The notes under the pieces: generated by a model
What the model was told of the DNA's origin: nothing
The model's database searches: none
The model's input: only the letters and a program-made list of their open reading frames with translations
Translations under genes and position numbers: made by a program
Part shown: piece after piece, positions 7,611 to 16,208 of the stretch
How the letters are laid out: each line of letters starts with the position of its first letter
Position numbering within the stretch: position 1 is the stretch's first letter
Source of the DNA: DATJOJ01 sp035507035
Lineage (GTDB): Bacteria > Acidobacteriota > Terriglobia > Terriglobales > Acidobacteriaceae
Direction of reading: 5' to 3'
Assembly: GCA_035507035.1 (NCBI GenBank)
Contig: DATJOJ010000040.1
Span: forward strand, 1-64,000
DNA length: 64,000 nucleotides

Positions 7611-9839
7611 TCAGTGGCTCTCCTCAGCCGCCGGAGCTGTATCAACTGTATCCAACTTATGCGCCACTGGGCTCGGCGGCATTTCTGGCGGCGGTTGAAA
7701 ATCTCCCGGATCTTTCCCGGCGAGAGCGGCTTTCATGAAATCCATCCAGATCGGCAATGCAGCCCGCGCTCCAGTTTCCTTGGAGCCTAGAGATTTTTTC
7801 TCGTCGTACCCGATCCAGACACCGGTCGTCATCGATGGCGAAAATCCGATGAACCACGCGTCAGTAAAGTCATTGGTGGTTCCGGTTTTTCCGCCCAACG
7901 GATACTTCATGCTGGCGGCCGCAATACCGGTACCATGCAAAACGACCTCTCTCAGCATCGAGGTCATGATGCGTGCCGTGCGAGCGCTGATTACATCTTT
8001 GACTTCTGGAAAATCTTCTTCCATCGATCGCCCCTCGTAGTCGGTCACTTTCGTGATGTAGCGGGGCGTGACACGCACACCATCATTGGGAAACACGCTG
8101 AAAGCCGACGTCTGCTCGAACAGGGTAACTTCCGCCGCACCCAGCGCGATTGGCAGATACGGTGGAATGTTCGAGGTGACGCCAAAGCGATGGGCATAAT
8201 CGATGACAGTTCTGATTCCGACTTTGTCGGCGACTTTTAAGGCTGGAATATTGCGCGACTGAGCCAGCGCGCGCCGGTAGGTGATGGTGCCCTCAAATTT
8301 CTCATCATAGTTATGAGGAGTATACGGGCCGGAGGCGGTCTCAAAGGTTACAGGTGCGTCCACCACGGTGTCATCCGGAGTCGCTCCTTGGTCGATCGCG
8401 GCGGTGTACACGTATGGCTTAAATGACGACCCGACTTGCCGCAGCGCTTGGGTCACCCTATCGAACTTGGATTCCTCAAAATCGCGTCCGCCAACCATGG
8501 CCTTGATTCCACCGGTTGCGTTATCGATCGCCAGCAACGCGCCTTGTGTTCCCGAATCCTGCTCGAGATCGGCTCGAGCCTTGCCGTCGGGCGAGAGCGA
8601 CAAAATTTTCACGTAAACGACGTCACCTGGTTTCAGAATGTCTTGAAGTTTGTGCTGCGTCCAGGCGGCATCGCTTTGGGCAATGGTCGCCCCGTAGCGC
8701 CCGAATTTCACGGTGGCTGCTCCTGGGAGAACCGACGTCACCAATGCGTGAATGTATCCATTGACCTCGGGTTCGTCTTGCCAATCGGGATGCTGATATT
8801 CGCTAAGGGAAGCACCATCGTGCAGCACATTATCCAAGTGTCCCTTCCATCCGTGACGACGCTCGTAGGCGGCGACACCGTCCAGCACTGCGTGATTCGC
8901 CACTCGCTGGAGGTCCATGTCGAGCGTGGTATAAACACGCAACCCCCCCTCATGTACCTGATCTGCGCCGTACCTGTTCTCCAAATAACGGCGAATTTCT
9001 TCGACAAAATACGGCGCCAATGAGTTGAGATCATGCTCGAGTTTCAACTGGATCGGCTCATTCCGCGCTTCATCGGCCTGTTTTGCCGTGATCTTTCCAT
9101 CCTCTAACATCGCGTTGATCACCAGATTCCGGCGCTTGATGGCACGTTCCGGATGATTGATCGGAGAATACTGCGCCGGTGCTTTTGGCAGGCCTGCCAG
9201 CAGAGCAGCTTCGTCCAGACTGAGTTGCTTCGCTGGCTTGCTGAAGTAATATTCCGAGGCTGCCTCGAAACCATAAACTCCATGCCCCAGAAAAATCTGA
9301 TTCGCATACAACGTGAAGATTTGTTCTTTTGTGAAATGACGTTCGATTTGGATCGCCAGTATCGCCTCTTCAATCTTGCGATGAAACGATCGGTCAGGAG
9401 AAAGGAATAAATTGCGCGCGAGTTGCATGGTCAGCGTGGACGCCCCCTGAACTCGCCCACCCGAAACGATATCGCGATAAGCCGCGCCGGCTATGCGCCA
9501 TACATTGATGCCCCAGTGCCGGTAAAAATCTTTGTCTTCGATCGAGATTAACGCGTCGCGCAGCACAGGAGGGTAATCGCTGTAGCTCGCGACCACACGC
9601 CGCTGCAACGCAAATGAACCAATCGTCCGGCCTTGGTCATCGTAAAGTTCGGTGATGGTACTGGGACGATAATGCTCCAGTTGTTCTACCTGCGGTAGGT
9701 CGGTTGAGTAAACCAGCAGAAGCCCCGCGCCCGCGCCGACCAGTGCCGAGAACAAAACCAGCAATCCAAACAGAACCCTCCCGACTACTTTGCTTCCGGT
9801 TATCTCCACCGGAGCAGGGTCCTGGTAAATCACCTTCAT
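7611..9839 (-). CDS. Class A penicillin-binding protein (PBP1A-like peptidoglycan synthase)
   Basis: Bifunctional peptidoglycan polymerase/cross-linker, 742 residues. After a single membrane anchor (about residues 24-48) comes a GT51 glycosyltransferase with ISIEDKDFYRHWGINVWRI, GRVQGASTLTMQLARNLFLS and EDGKITAKQADEAR. The transpeptidase domain has the active serine in GSSFKPYVYTAAI (SxxK), SRN and GGKTGTTNDFTDAWFIG (KTG). A beta-strand segment (ILKPGDVVYVKILSL) resembles the OB/ODD insert of PBP1A types. The downstream PASTA gene follows within 13 bases. Both active sites appear intact. The symbol is left blank because mrcA, ponA and pbpF cannot be separated on sequence alone. Confidence 0.95.
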   Translation of the reverse strand: MKVIYQDPAPVEITGSKVVGRVLFGLLVLFSALVGAGAGLLLVYSTDLPQVEQLEHYRPSTITELYDDQGRTIGSFALQRRVVASYSDYPPVLRDALISIEDKDFYRHWGINVWRIAGAAYRDIVSGGRVQGASTLTMQLARNLFLSPDRSFHRKIEEAILAIQIERHFTKEQIFTLYANQIFLGHGVYGFEAASEYYFSKPAKQLSLDEAALLAGLPKAPAQYSPINHPERAIKRRNLVINAMLEDGKITAKQADEARNEPIQLKLEHDLNSLAPYFVEEIRRYLENRYGADQVHEGGLRVYTTLDMDLQRVANHAVLDGVAAYERRHGWKGHLDNVLHDGASLSEYQHPDWQDEPEVNGYIHALVTSVLPGAATVKFGRYGATIAQSDAAWTQHKLQDILKPGDVVYVKILSLSPDGKARADLEQDSGTQGALLAIDNATGGIKAMVGGRDFEESKFDRVTQALRQVGSSFKPYVYTAAIDQGATPDDTVVDAPVTFETASGPYTPHNYDEKFEGTITYRRALAQSRNIPALKVADKVGIRTVIDYAHRFGVTSNIPPYLPIALGAAEVTLFEQTSAFSVFPNDGVRVTPRYITKVTDYEGRSMEEDFPEVKDVISARTARIMTSMLREVVLHGTGIAAASMKYPLGGKTGTTNDFTDAWFIGFSPSMTTGVWIGYDEKKSLGSKETGARAALPIWMDFMKAALAGKDPGDFQPPPEMPPSPVAHKLDTVDTAPAAEESH

Positions 9840-9959
9840 AGATAAAGCTCAGGATAGCAGGACGGAGAAACTCGAGAAAAGCAGGTCACCAAGCAAGGCA
9901 ACCTGCGTCGCCTGAATTTAATATAGGCAGATGATTCCCCGGGGAAGCGCCGCGCGCTG

Positions 9960-10505
9960 ATGATTCACAGAATTCAATTCGAGCAGTGGGTTCCAGCAGG
10001 ACTCGAAACCACCTTTCTGTTTTTCGCCGATCCGCGGAATCTTCCTCGAATCATGCCTCCGAACGCCGGCACCGAAATTAGCGAACTTAAACTTGTACCG
10101 CCCACAGGCGGTGAGGTCGCCGACAGTACTCGCCACACGCTTGCGGGCGAAGGATCTGAGATCGTCACTTCGTTTCGCATGTTTCCGTTTCTACCGCTGC
10201 GAGCCAAATGGATCGCATTGATCACGGAATTCGAATGGAACCATCACTTCGCCGACAAGCAGATAAAAGGACCGTTCAAGCACTTTCATCATCGCCACGA
10301 ATTCGCCGCCGACACTCGCAATGGCGCGCCGGGCACATTAACAAAAGATGTGATCGACTATGACGCCGGCTTCGGGCCCTTTGGAAGGCTGGCGGGCGGG
10401 CTATACATCGAACCGCGCTTGCGGCGCACTTTCGCTTACCGACAGAATGCCGTTGCCCGGTCGCTGACTGCTGCGCCCGCCCCACGTGATAACCAACTCT
10501 TGTAG
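9960..10505 (+). CDS. SRPBCC-family ligand-binding protein
   Basis: 181-residue soluble protein opening IHRIQFEQWVPAGLETTFLF-FADPRNLPRIMPP, the typical first strand and helix of START/polyketide-cyclase-like (SRPBCC) folds. The later segment GPFKHFHHRHEFAADTRNGAPGTLTKDVIDYDAGFGP matches the strand pattern of the YndB/CoxG-like group that is often annotated as cell-division inhibitor-like cyclase. Ligand and role are unknown. The gene diverges from PBP1A (120-base spacer) and converges with the GloVer gene, so it stands alone. The C-terminal 15 or so residues look poorly conserved. Confidence 0.75.
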   Translation: MIHRIQFEQWVPAGLETTFLFFADPRNLPRIMPPNAGTEISELKLVPPTGGEVADSTRHTLAGEGSEIVTSFRMFPFLPLRAKWIALITEFEWNHHFADKQIKGPFKHFHHRHEFAADTRNGAPGTLTKDVIDYDAGFGPFGRLAGGLYIEPRLRRTFAYRQNAVARSLTAAPAPRDNQLL

Positions 10506-10506
10506 C

Positions 10507-11919
10507 TCAGGGAATTACGTGAAACGGCACATTGCTGGTCAGGACTCCTGTCGAAGTCGTGACCCTAACGTAGCCCGTCGTAGCGCCTTCCGGAACCGTG
10601 GTTTTGATGGCCGTGCCAGACACAACTGTAAAGCTCGCCGGAACTCCATTGAAAGAAACGCCGGCGGTTCCAGCGAATCCTTGACCGAGGATCGGCACCG
10701 TCTGCCCAACCTTGCCGGCCATTTGCACGAAGGTCACGAAAGGTGACAGCCCATTGTCCAGGCTGAAGACGACCCCATCGTTGTCCCGGCCACCGAAGTA
10801 TGTGTTGCCGTAGAACAATCCATTCGTGCCCTGCGCCAAGCCGCTATACTCCAGCGCGCCATCGCCCCCGGCGAAACTGTGCAGCGTCGTGAACGAGCCC
10901 GTTGGAGTCATTTCGAATATCGTGCCATGGTTTTGGCCGTTCGGATTGTTGCCGCCGGCCGAGGTTGTGCCATAGAGATTGCCATCGCTACCCAGCATCA
11001 ATGCATACGGAGTGGCGCCGTCAGTGACATCAAAGCTGTGCAGCGTCCGCAGTCGGCCGCTCGCGTTCATCCCAAAGACAGTGCCTGCGTCATTGGCTCC
11101 GCCGCCGCCCGTCGTCCCATAGAAGGTGCCGTCGAGAGTCTCGATCACGCCGCCATACGGATAGTCGCCATCGCTGGCATCAAAACTGTGGAGGCTGGTG
11201 AAATGTCCTTCGGGAGTGATTTTGAAAATCGTACCGCAGCCGTCCGTGCAACTCGGATTGCCGCCGGCGTGGGTCGTTCCGTAAATGTTGCCGTCACTGG
11301 CTTGAATAAGCGGTCCGACGGGATATTGGCCGTCCGGGCAATTGGTTTGCGAACAGAAGCTGTATAAAACGGTCAGCTGAGCGCCAGGCGTAATTTTGAA
11401 GATATTGCCGCTGCCGTAATCGCCGCCGACGTTGGCCGTGCCATAAAAATTTCCGTCGGCTGCCAGTACGAGAGAACCGTAGGGCGCGGCCCCATCGGCC
11501 GCATCGAAACTGTGTAGCGTGGTCAGTTGGCCGCTGGGCGTGATCTTGAAGACGGTGCCATATCCGCCGTTGGTGCCTCCGTTTTGCGTTGTTCCATATA
11601 AGTTGCCATCGGTGCCCAGCGCGAGCACCGTGTCGGGGTATTGTCCGTCGGGACAGTTGCTCTGCACGCAAAAGCTGTAAATGGAGGTGAGGCCCCCACC
11701 TGGCTTTATTCTGAAAACGTTGCCAGAACCATAGTCGCCGCCATCGATCGTAGTTCCGTACAGATTTCCGTCCGGCCCCTGGGTCAGGCCGACGTAGGGA
11801 TTGGCGCCGTCCGCACCATTGAAAATTTGCATCTTGGTGAAAGTTTGTGCTGGGACCGACATTGCAGTACAGAGGATGAAAACTGCCAGTTTAACCTTGC
11901 TGCAGCCAAGCTTGATCAT
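10507..11919 (-). CDS. Secreted GloVer-repeat (TIGR03803-type) protein with C-terminal IPT/TIG-like domain
   Basis: 470-residue protein with a Sec signal peptide (about residues 1-24, ending SVPAQ). The body consists of seven repeats of roughly 50-60 residues, each with a core such as DGNLYGTTIDGG followed by GTVFKITPSG and LTTLHSFD; they resemble a beta-propeller and match the Gloeo/Verruco repeat family. The last 75 residues (GQTVPILGQGFAGTAGVSFN) look like an IPT/TIG immunoglobulin-like domain. Function is unknown; such proteins are secreted or surface-exposed and abundant in Acidobacteriota and Verrucomicrobiota. The gene is monocistronic as far as the flanks show. Confidence 0.87.
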   Translation of the reverse strand: MIKLGCSKVKLAVFILCTAMSVPAQTFTKMQIFNGADGANPYVGLTQGPDGNLYGTTIDGGDYGSGNVFRIKPGGGLTSIYSFCVQSNCPDGQYPDTVLALGTDGNLYGTTQNGGTNGGYGTVFKITPSGQLTTLHSFDAADGAAPYGSLVLAADGNFYGTANVGGDYGSGNIFKITPGAQLTVLYSFCSQTNCPDGQYPVGPLIQASDGNIYGTTHAGGNPSCTDGCGTIFKITPEGHFTSLHSFDASDGDYPYGGVIETLDGTFYGTTGGGGANDAGTVFGMNASGRLRTLHSFDVTDGATPYALMLGSDGNLYGTTSAGGNNPNGQNHGTIFEMTPTGSFTTLHSFAGGDGALEYSGLAQGTNGLFYGNTYFGGRDNDGVVFSLDNGLSPFVTFVQMAGKVGQTVPILGQGFAGTAGVSFNGVPASFTVVSGTAIKTTVPEGATTGYVRVTTSTGVLTSNVPFHVIP

Positions 11920-12031
11920 GACCAGCCTCCTGGGGCAAGCATTCTATCCCATAAGTCAAGCCTTCGCCGCACGGGACAAGGCTTCCACGGCCGGTTGCAG
12001 GGACAGTTAAGGCATGTCGCTACACAAGTCG

Positions 12032-12397
12032 CTATCGGATCGGTTCGACCACCACGGCAGTTCCGTACGCCAACACCTCGGTGACGCTTTGCATCACTTC
12101 GGTTGCGTCATAACGAGCGCCGACCACGGCATTGGCGCCGAGTTCGGCGGCGTGTTGCAGCATGAGATCGAAAGCTTCCGAACGGGTCTTCTCGCACAGA
12201 TTGGTGAGCAGCGTGATATTGCCGCCGAGCAGCGTCTGTAAGCCCGCGCCGATCGTGCCGAAAATTGAGCGCGAGCGCACCACAATTCCGCGCACTACGC
12301 CGAGCGTTCGCACCACGCGAAATCCATCCAGTTCAAATTGCGTCGTCACCATGTGGTGAGCGACCATGCGACCAGGCGAAGCTTGAGTCATCCCCAT
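12032..12397 (-). CDS. YbjQ/UPF0145 family protein
   Basis: 121-residue protein of the YbjQ (UPF0145, putative heavy-metal-binding) family. It shows the family core: a conserved start FRVVRTLGVVRGIVVRSRS, the segment GLQTLLGGNITLLTNLCEKT and the closing ELGANAVVGARYDATEV followed by VLAYGTAVVVEP. I chose the ATG at 12397 because AAGGAA lies six bases upstream; the longer open frame lacks a ribosome site. Homologues form pentamers, but their biochemical role is not established. It lies downstream of the Tricorn-like gene on the same strand with a GC-rich hairpin between. Confidence 0.85.
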   Translation of the reverse strand: MGMTQASPGRMVAHHMVTTQFELDGFRVVRTLGVVRGIVVRSRSIFGTIGAGLQTLLGGNITLLTNLCEKTRSEAFDLMLQHAAELGANAVVGARYDATEVMQSVTEVLAYGTAVVVEPIR

Positions 12398-12448
12398 GCG
12401 AGATTCCTTTCCGCGCACGAGCGCGACGCTCGCGCCTACGTCAAATCG

Positions 12449-12469
12449 GGGCGGACGAGATGTCCGCCC
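12449..12469 (-). terminator. GC-rich hairpin after the Tricorn-like gene
   Basis: Perfect inverted repeat with 8-base arms (GGGCGGAC and GTCCGCCC) and a 5-base loop, 14 bases beyond the stop codon of the Tricorn-like gene and upstream of the ybjQ start. It could end or attenuate transcription between the two minus-strand genes. No T-tract follows, so it is not a classical intrinsic terminator, and it may instead be a dispersed repeat. Confidence 0.35.
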
Positions 12470-12482
12470 TGAGGCAAGCATT

Positions 12483-15400
12483 CTACATTGCCGGACCCGG
12501 TGGATACGCCGGCAGATCCGGAGGCCGAGGTGCCAGCTTCTTCGGATTCGCCTCGATCTGCTTCATGACTTCCTGAATCGCGCGATCGAGTTGCGCATCT
12601 TTGCCGCGCACCACTTCGTCGGGACGATTGTCCACCTCGATGTCGGGCGCGACGCCGTGATTCTCAACCACCCATTGGCTGTTGAGGTCGTAATCGGCAA
12701 ATTCCGGCCGGGTGATGTAACCGCCATCAATGAGCGGCATATCGCCGCGAATGCCGCGAACCCCGCCCCAAGTGCGTTCCCCGATGAGTGGACCGAGCTT
12801 GTACACCTTAAAGTACTCGCTGAAGATGTCGCCATCCGATGCCGCGTACTGGTTGGTAATGCACGCCATGTAGCCATGGAAGACGGTCTGCGGAATCGTG
12901 CTGCTCTCCCAGTTGCGAGCCGAACTCATGCCTACAAGAATGCGTCGTAGTCTCTCGAAGATAAGTTGATCGACGAAACCGCCCCCGTTGTAGCGAACGT
13001 CGATGATGAGTCCCTCTTTGCGAATCTGCGGGAAGAATTGCTTGACGAAGGCATTCAGTCCGGCATCGCCCATGTCTGGAATGTAGATATAACCCACCTT
13101 GCCTTGCGTCGCGGCGTCGACCTTCTTTCGGTTGGTCTCTACCATGTTGTATTCCCGCAGCGCGCCTTCGTCGGAAATCGGTTTGACGGCCACGGTGCGC
13201 GCGCCGTCCTCACTGGGCTTCCAGTTCACTGTAATGGCGGTCGTTTCGTTGGCCGTGTTCACGAACAATTCGTAAGGATCCTGCGGGGCATGCAGCTTGC
13301 GGCCGTTCACTGCCAGCAGGTAGTCACCTTCCTTTACAGCAATGCCCGGTTCGGTGAGTGGCGAGCGCAGAGATGGATCCCAGTTCTGGCCGGGATAAAT
13401 CTTCTTGATGCGATAAAGACCGCTGGCGGCATCCAGCTCAAAATCCACTCCCAACAAACCCACATTCACGGGATGAAGATCGGGCTGGTCGCCGCCCCCG
13501 ACATAGGTGTGCGAGTTGGAAAGTTCGCCGATCATCTCTCCCAAAATGTAGGTCAGGTCGTAGCGATTCGCGACGTAGGGAACGAGCGCTGCGTACTTGT
13601 CACGAACCGCATCCCAATTGACGCCATTCATGGCGGCTTCAAAGAAGTAGTCGCGCTCTTGGCGGTAAACCTCGTTGAAAATCTGCTTCCACTCTGCCGG
13701 CGGATCGACTTCGGCCTTCAGACCGCTGAGATTTAGCGTTCCGTCGCCGACTTTCTTTGGTCCGTCGGGCTTGGCGTCGATGATCCCAAAGGAGCCCTTC
13801 GCCTGATAGAGAATCTTCGTGCCGTCGAACGACATAGCGAAGTGATCGATGCCCTCGATGAGTGGTTTGTCCTTCCGCTCTTTCATATCGAAAGCGTGAA
13901 GCATATTTTCTTCGCCAGGGATCGGCCCGGACAAGCCTTGGATCGGCTGAGTTAAATAATAAAGATAGCCCTTTGCCGGCAGCACACTGATGATGTTCGC
14001 GGGAGGAACCGGAAGGGCGACGATTCGGTTCTGTAAGCCATCCAGGTCGATGCGAAAGTTCTTGGCGGCATCGGCCGATTCCTTCTCAGCTGGCTTTGCC
14101 TCTTCTTTCTTCTCGCCCGGTTTCTTCTTGTCTTTGTCCTTGTCGCTCTGGATGGCGGCCGCTTCCGGTGCAGGTTCTTCGCGCTTGATCGCAGTCTCGT
14201 CGCTCAACGCGGGGAACGGCGACGGCGCATCTGCCTTTAGCGTGAGCAAGTAAGGCCGCGTGGTCTTCGGATTGGCAAATTCAAAGTCGATGTTGCCCAA
14301 AACCTCGTTGAAATCGCGGTCGGAGAGAAAATAGAGATAGTTTCCATCGGGATCGAAAGTCGAACCATAGCTGTTCGCCAAATCGCTGGTAATGGCCGTG
14401 ATCTTTTTGTCAGCTAGTGAATACAGATAAACCACGCTGATCGTGCTCTGCTGTTGCTTGTCGTAGACCAGCCACTTGCTGTCGGGCGACCAGGAGTAAT
14501 TGGTGATCTCCGCATACTGACCGTGATCGACTTCGACCGGCTTTTTGTCATTAATGTCGACATACCAGAGCTTGAGTTTCTGATCGGCCCAAGCCAGTTT
14601 CTTACTGTCCGCTGACCACTGAGGGGCGAACATGAAACCCTTGTGGCCGCTAGTGATCTGCTGCTCTTTGTCTTTTCCGCGCTGTTTAGACGCGGCGGCT
14701 TCCTTGGCGGCCGCATCCTTATCTTTACTCGCCGTTTCCGGTTCTTTCCCTAAATCGATGTTGCCCATGCCATCTTGCGGCGTGATGTAGAGTTCGTCTT
14801 CGCCGGTGCGGTCGGAAACGTATGCGATCCATCGGCCATCCGGCGACCAGGCCACTTTCTGATCGCGAATGCCGGGCGATTGCGTAAGGTTCCGAATCGA
14901 GCCTTCTTTGGCCGGTACCGTGTAAACATCGCCACGAGCCGCAATCACCGCACGCTTGCCGTCTGGAGAAATGTCAAAATCAGTGACTAGCTTGCTCACG
15001 TTCTCCCAATGCTTCATCGCCAGATCTCGCTCACCGGGAAGAGTAACCGCAAGTTTCCTGGATTGGCCACTGCTGAGGTCGAGAATGTAAAGATAGCCGC
15101 CATTTTCAAAGATGATGTTGTCGCCGCCCAGGCTTGGCCACATCACGTCAAAGTCGCTGAAGTGCGTAATCTGCTCGATCTGCTTCGAGCCGAGATCGTA
15201 GGAGTAAATGTTCAAGCGATGCTCGGCGCCACGGTCCGATGTGAAGTAGATCGTGTTGCCATGCCACATCGGAAAGGTGTCGGTGTATTCGGTATGCGGG
15301 ATCTGCTGCTCGAAAACATTGTTCTTCACGTCGTAGATGTAAATGTCTTGCGCTAGTCCGCCCGTGTAGCGTTTCCAAGTGCGGAAATTGCGGAAGATAC

Positions 15401-15953
15401 GGTTGTAAGCAATTTTCGTCCCGTCGGCGTTGAAAGAAGTCAGTCCGCCTTGATCAATGGGCAGAGGCTCGGGCAGGCCGCCATCGATCGAAATGAGAAA
15501 CGGTCGTTTGGTCCAGCCGTTCGAGGCGTCGCGCCGGGATATAAAGAGGATCCGCTTGCTGTCAGGGGTCCAGGTAATGACTTCGTTGTGGATGCCCATA
15601 CGATCGTTAAGTTGACCGGCTGCCCCTTGATAGAACGTGAGTTGGCGGGGTTGGCCGCCATCCGAGCTCATTACGTACACGTTAAAGTTTCCATCGTACT
15701 GACCCGTGAACGCGATCCATTTCCCGTCCGGCGAGAACTTGGGGAAAAGTTCGCGCCCTGGCGCAGTCGTAATCCGACGTGCCGCGCCACCCTGGGCGGA
15801 TGCTAACCAGATATCGCCGCCGTAGACAAATGTGATTTGATCGCCGTGGATGTCGGGGAAGCGCAGCAAACGGCCTTCTGGAAGTTGCTGCGAGAAGGCG
15901 ATGGGGACGCAGGACAGAATGAAGCATAGGACAAAAGAGCGCAAGTGTGCCAT
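12483..15953 (-). CDS. Tricorn-protease-type S41 peptidase
   Basis: Large 1156-residue peptidase with a Sec signal (about residues 1-22, SFVLCFILSCVPIAFSQQ), hence probably periplasmic. It has an N-terminal six-bladed WD40/TolB-like propeller (GAARRITTAPGRELFPKFSP, SSDGGQPRQLTFYQG), a second propeller (residues about 330-760), a Tricorn C1-type region, a PDZ domain (LTEPGIAVKEGDYLLAVNGR) and a C-terminal S41 catalytic domain. The nucleophile serine lies in QYAASDGDIF, and GERTWGGVRG with VENHGVAPDIEVDNRPDE follows, all as in Tricorn. A highly charged Lys/Glu-rich insert (about residues 590-625) interrupts the second propeller region. Intact by length; substrate unknown. Confidence 0.93.
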   Translation of the reverse strand: MAHLRSFVLCFILSCVPIAFSQQLPEGRLLRFPDIHGDQITFVYGGDIWLASAQGGAARRITTAPGRELFPKFSPDGKWIAFTGQYDGNFNVYVMSSDGGQPRQLTFYQGAAGQLNDRMGIHNEVITWTPDSKRILFISRRDASNGWTKRPFLISIDGGLPEPLPIDQGGLTSFNADGTKIAYNRIFRNFRTWKRYTGGLAQDIYIYDVKNNVFEQQIPHTEYTDTFPMWHGNTIYFTSDRGAEHRLNIYSYDLGSKQIEQITHFSDFDVMWPSLGGDNIIFENGGYLYILDLSSGQSRKLAVTLPGERDLAMKHWENVSKLVTDFDISPDGKRAVIAARGDVYTVPAKEGSIRNLTQSPGIRDQKVAWSPDGRWIAYVSDRTGEDELYITPQDGMGNIDLGKEPETASKDKDAAAKEAAASKQRGKDKEQQITSGHKGFMFAPQWSADSKKLAWADQKLKLWYVDINDKKPVEVDHGQYAEITNYSWSPDSKWLVYDKQQQSTISVVYLYSLADKKITAITSDLANSYGSTFDPDGNYLYFLSDRDFNEVLGNIDFEFANPKTTRPYLLTLKADAPSPFPALSDETAIKREEPAPEAAAIQSDKDKDKKKPGEKKEEAKPAEKESADAAKNFRIDLDGLQNRIVALPVPPANIISVLPAKGYLYYLTQPIQGLSGPIPGEENMLHAFDMKERKDKPLIEGIDHFAMSFDGTKILYQAKGSFGIIDAKPDGPKKVGDGTLNLSGLKAEVDPPAEWKQIFNEVYRQERDYFFEAAMNGVNWDAVRDKYAALVPYVANRYDLTYILGEMIGELSNSHTYVGGGDQPDLHPVNVGLLGVDFELDAASGLYRIKKIYPGQNWDPSLRSPLTEPGIAVKEGDYLLAVNGRKLHAPQDPYELFVNTANETTAITVNWKPSEDGARTVAVKPISDEGALREYNMVETNRKKVDAATQGKVGYIYIPDMGDAGLNAFVKQFFPQIRKEGLIIDVRYNGGGFVDQLIFERLRRILVGMSSARNWESSTIPQTVFHGYMACITNQYAASDGDIFSEYFKVYKLGPLIGERTWGGVRGIRGDMPLIDGGYITRPEFADYDLNSQWVVENHGVAPDIEVDNRPDEVVRGKDAQLDRAIQEVMKQIEANPKKLAPRPPDLPAYPPGPAM

Positions 15954-16208
15954 TAAGTTCTCCTTGAGAACAGATGATCTGCCAATGATGAGCTTCGGGA
16001 CGCGTGAAGCTCAGCGGAACGATTTTCCGTTTTAAGAGTGCCGGCGATAACGGGTTCCAATAATCACGCTATGACAAACGTTCAATTCTAGCAGGTGCGC
16101 GAAGAACGACGGCGGGTTTCTGGATTTCCCCGGCCCCGTAAAGCTGGTTACTTCCGGCATATCGATGGCCGCCTTGTATCCACCTACAATTTTGCGAAGG
16201 CGCCCATC

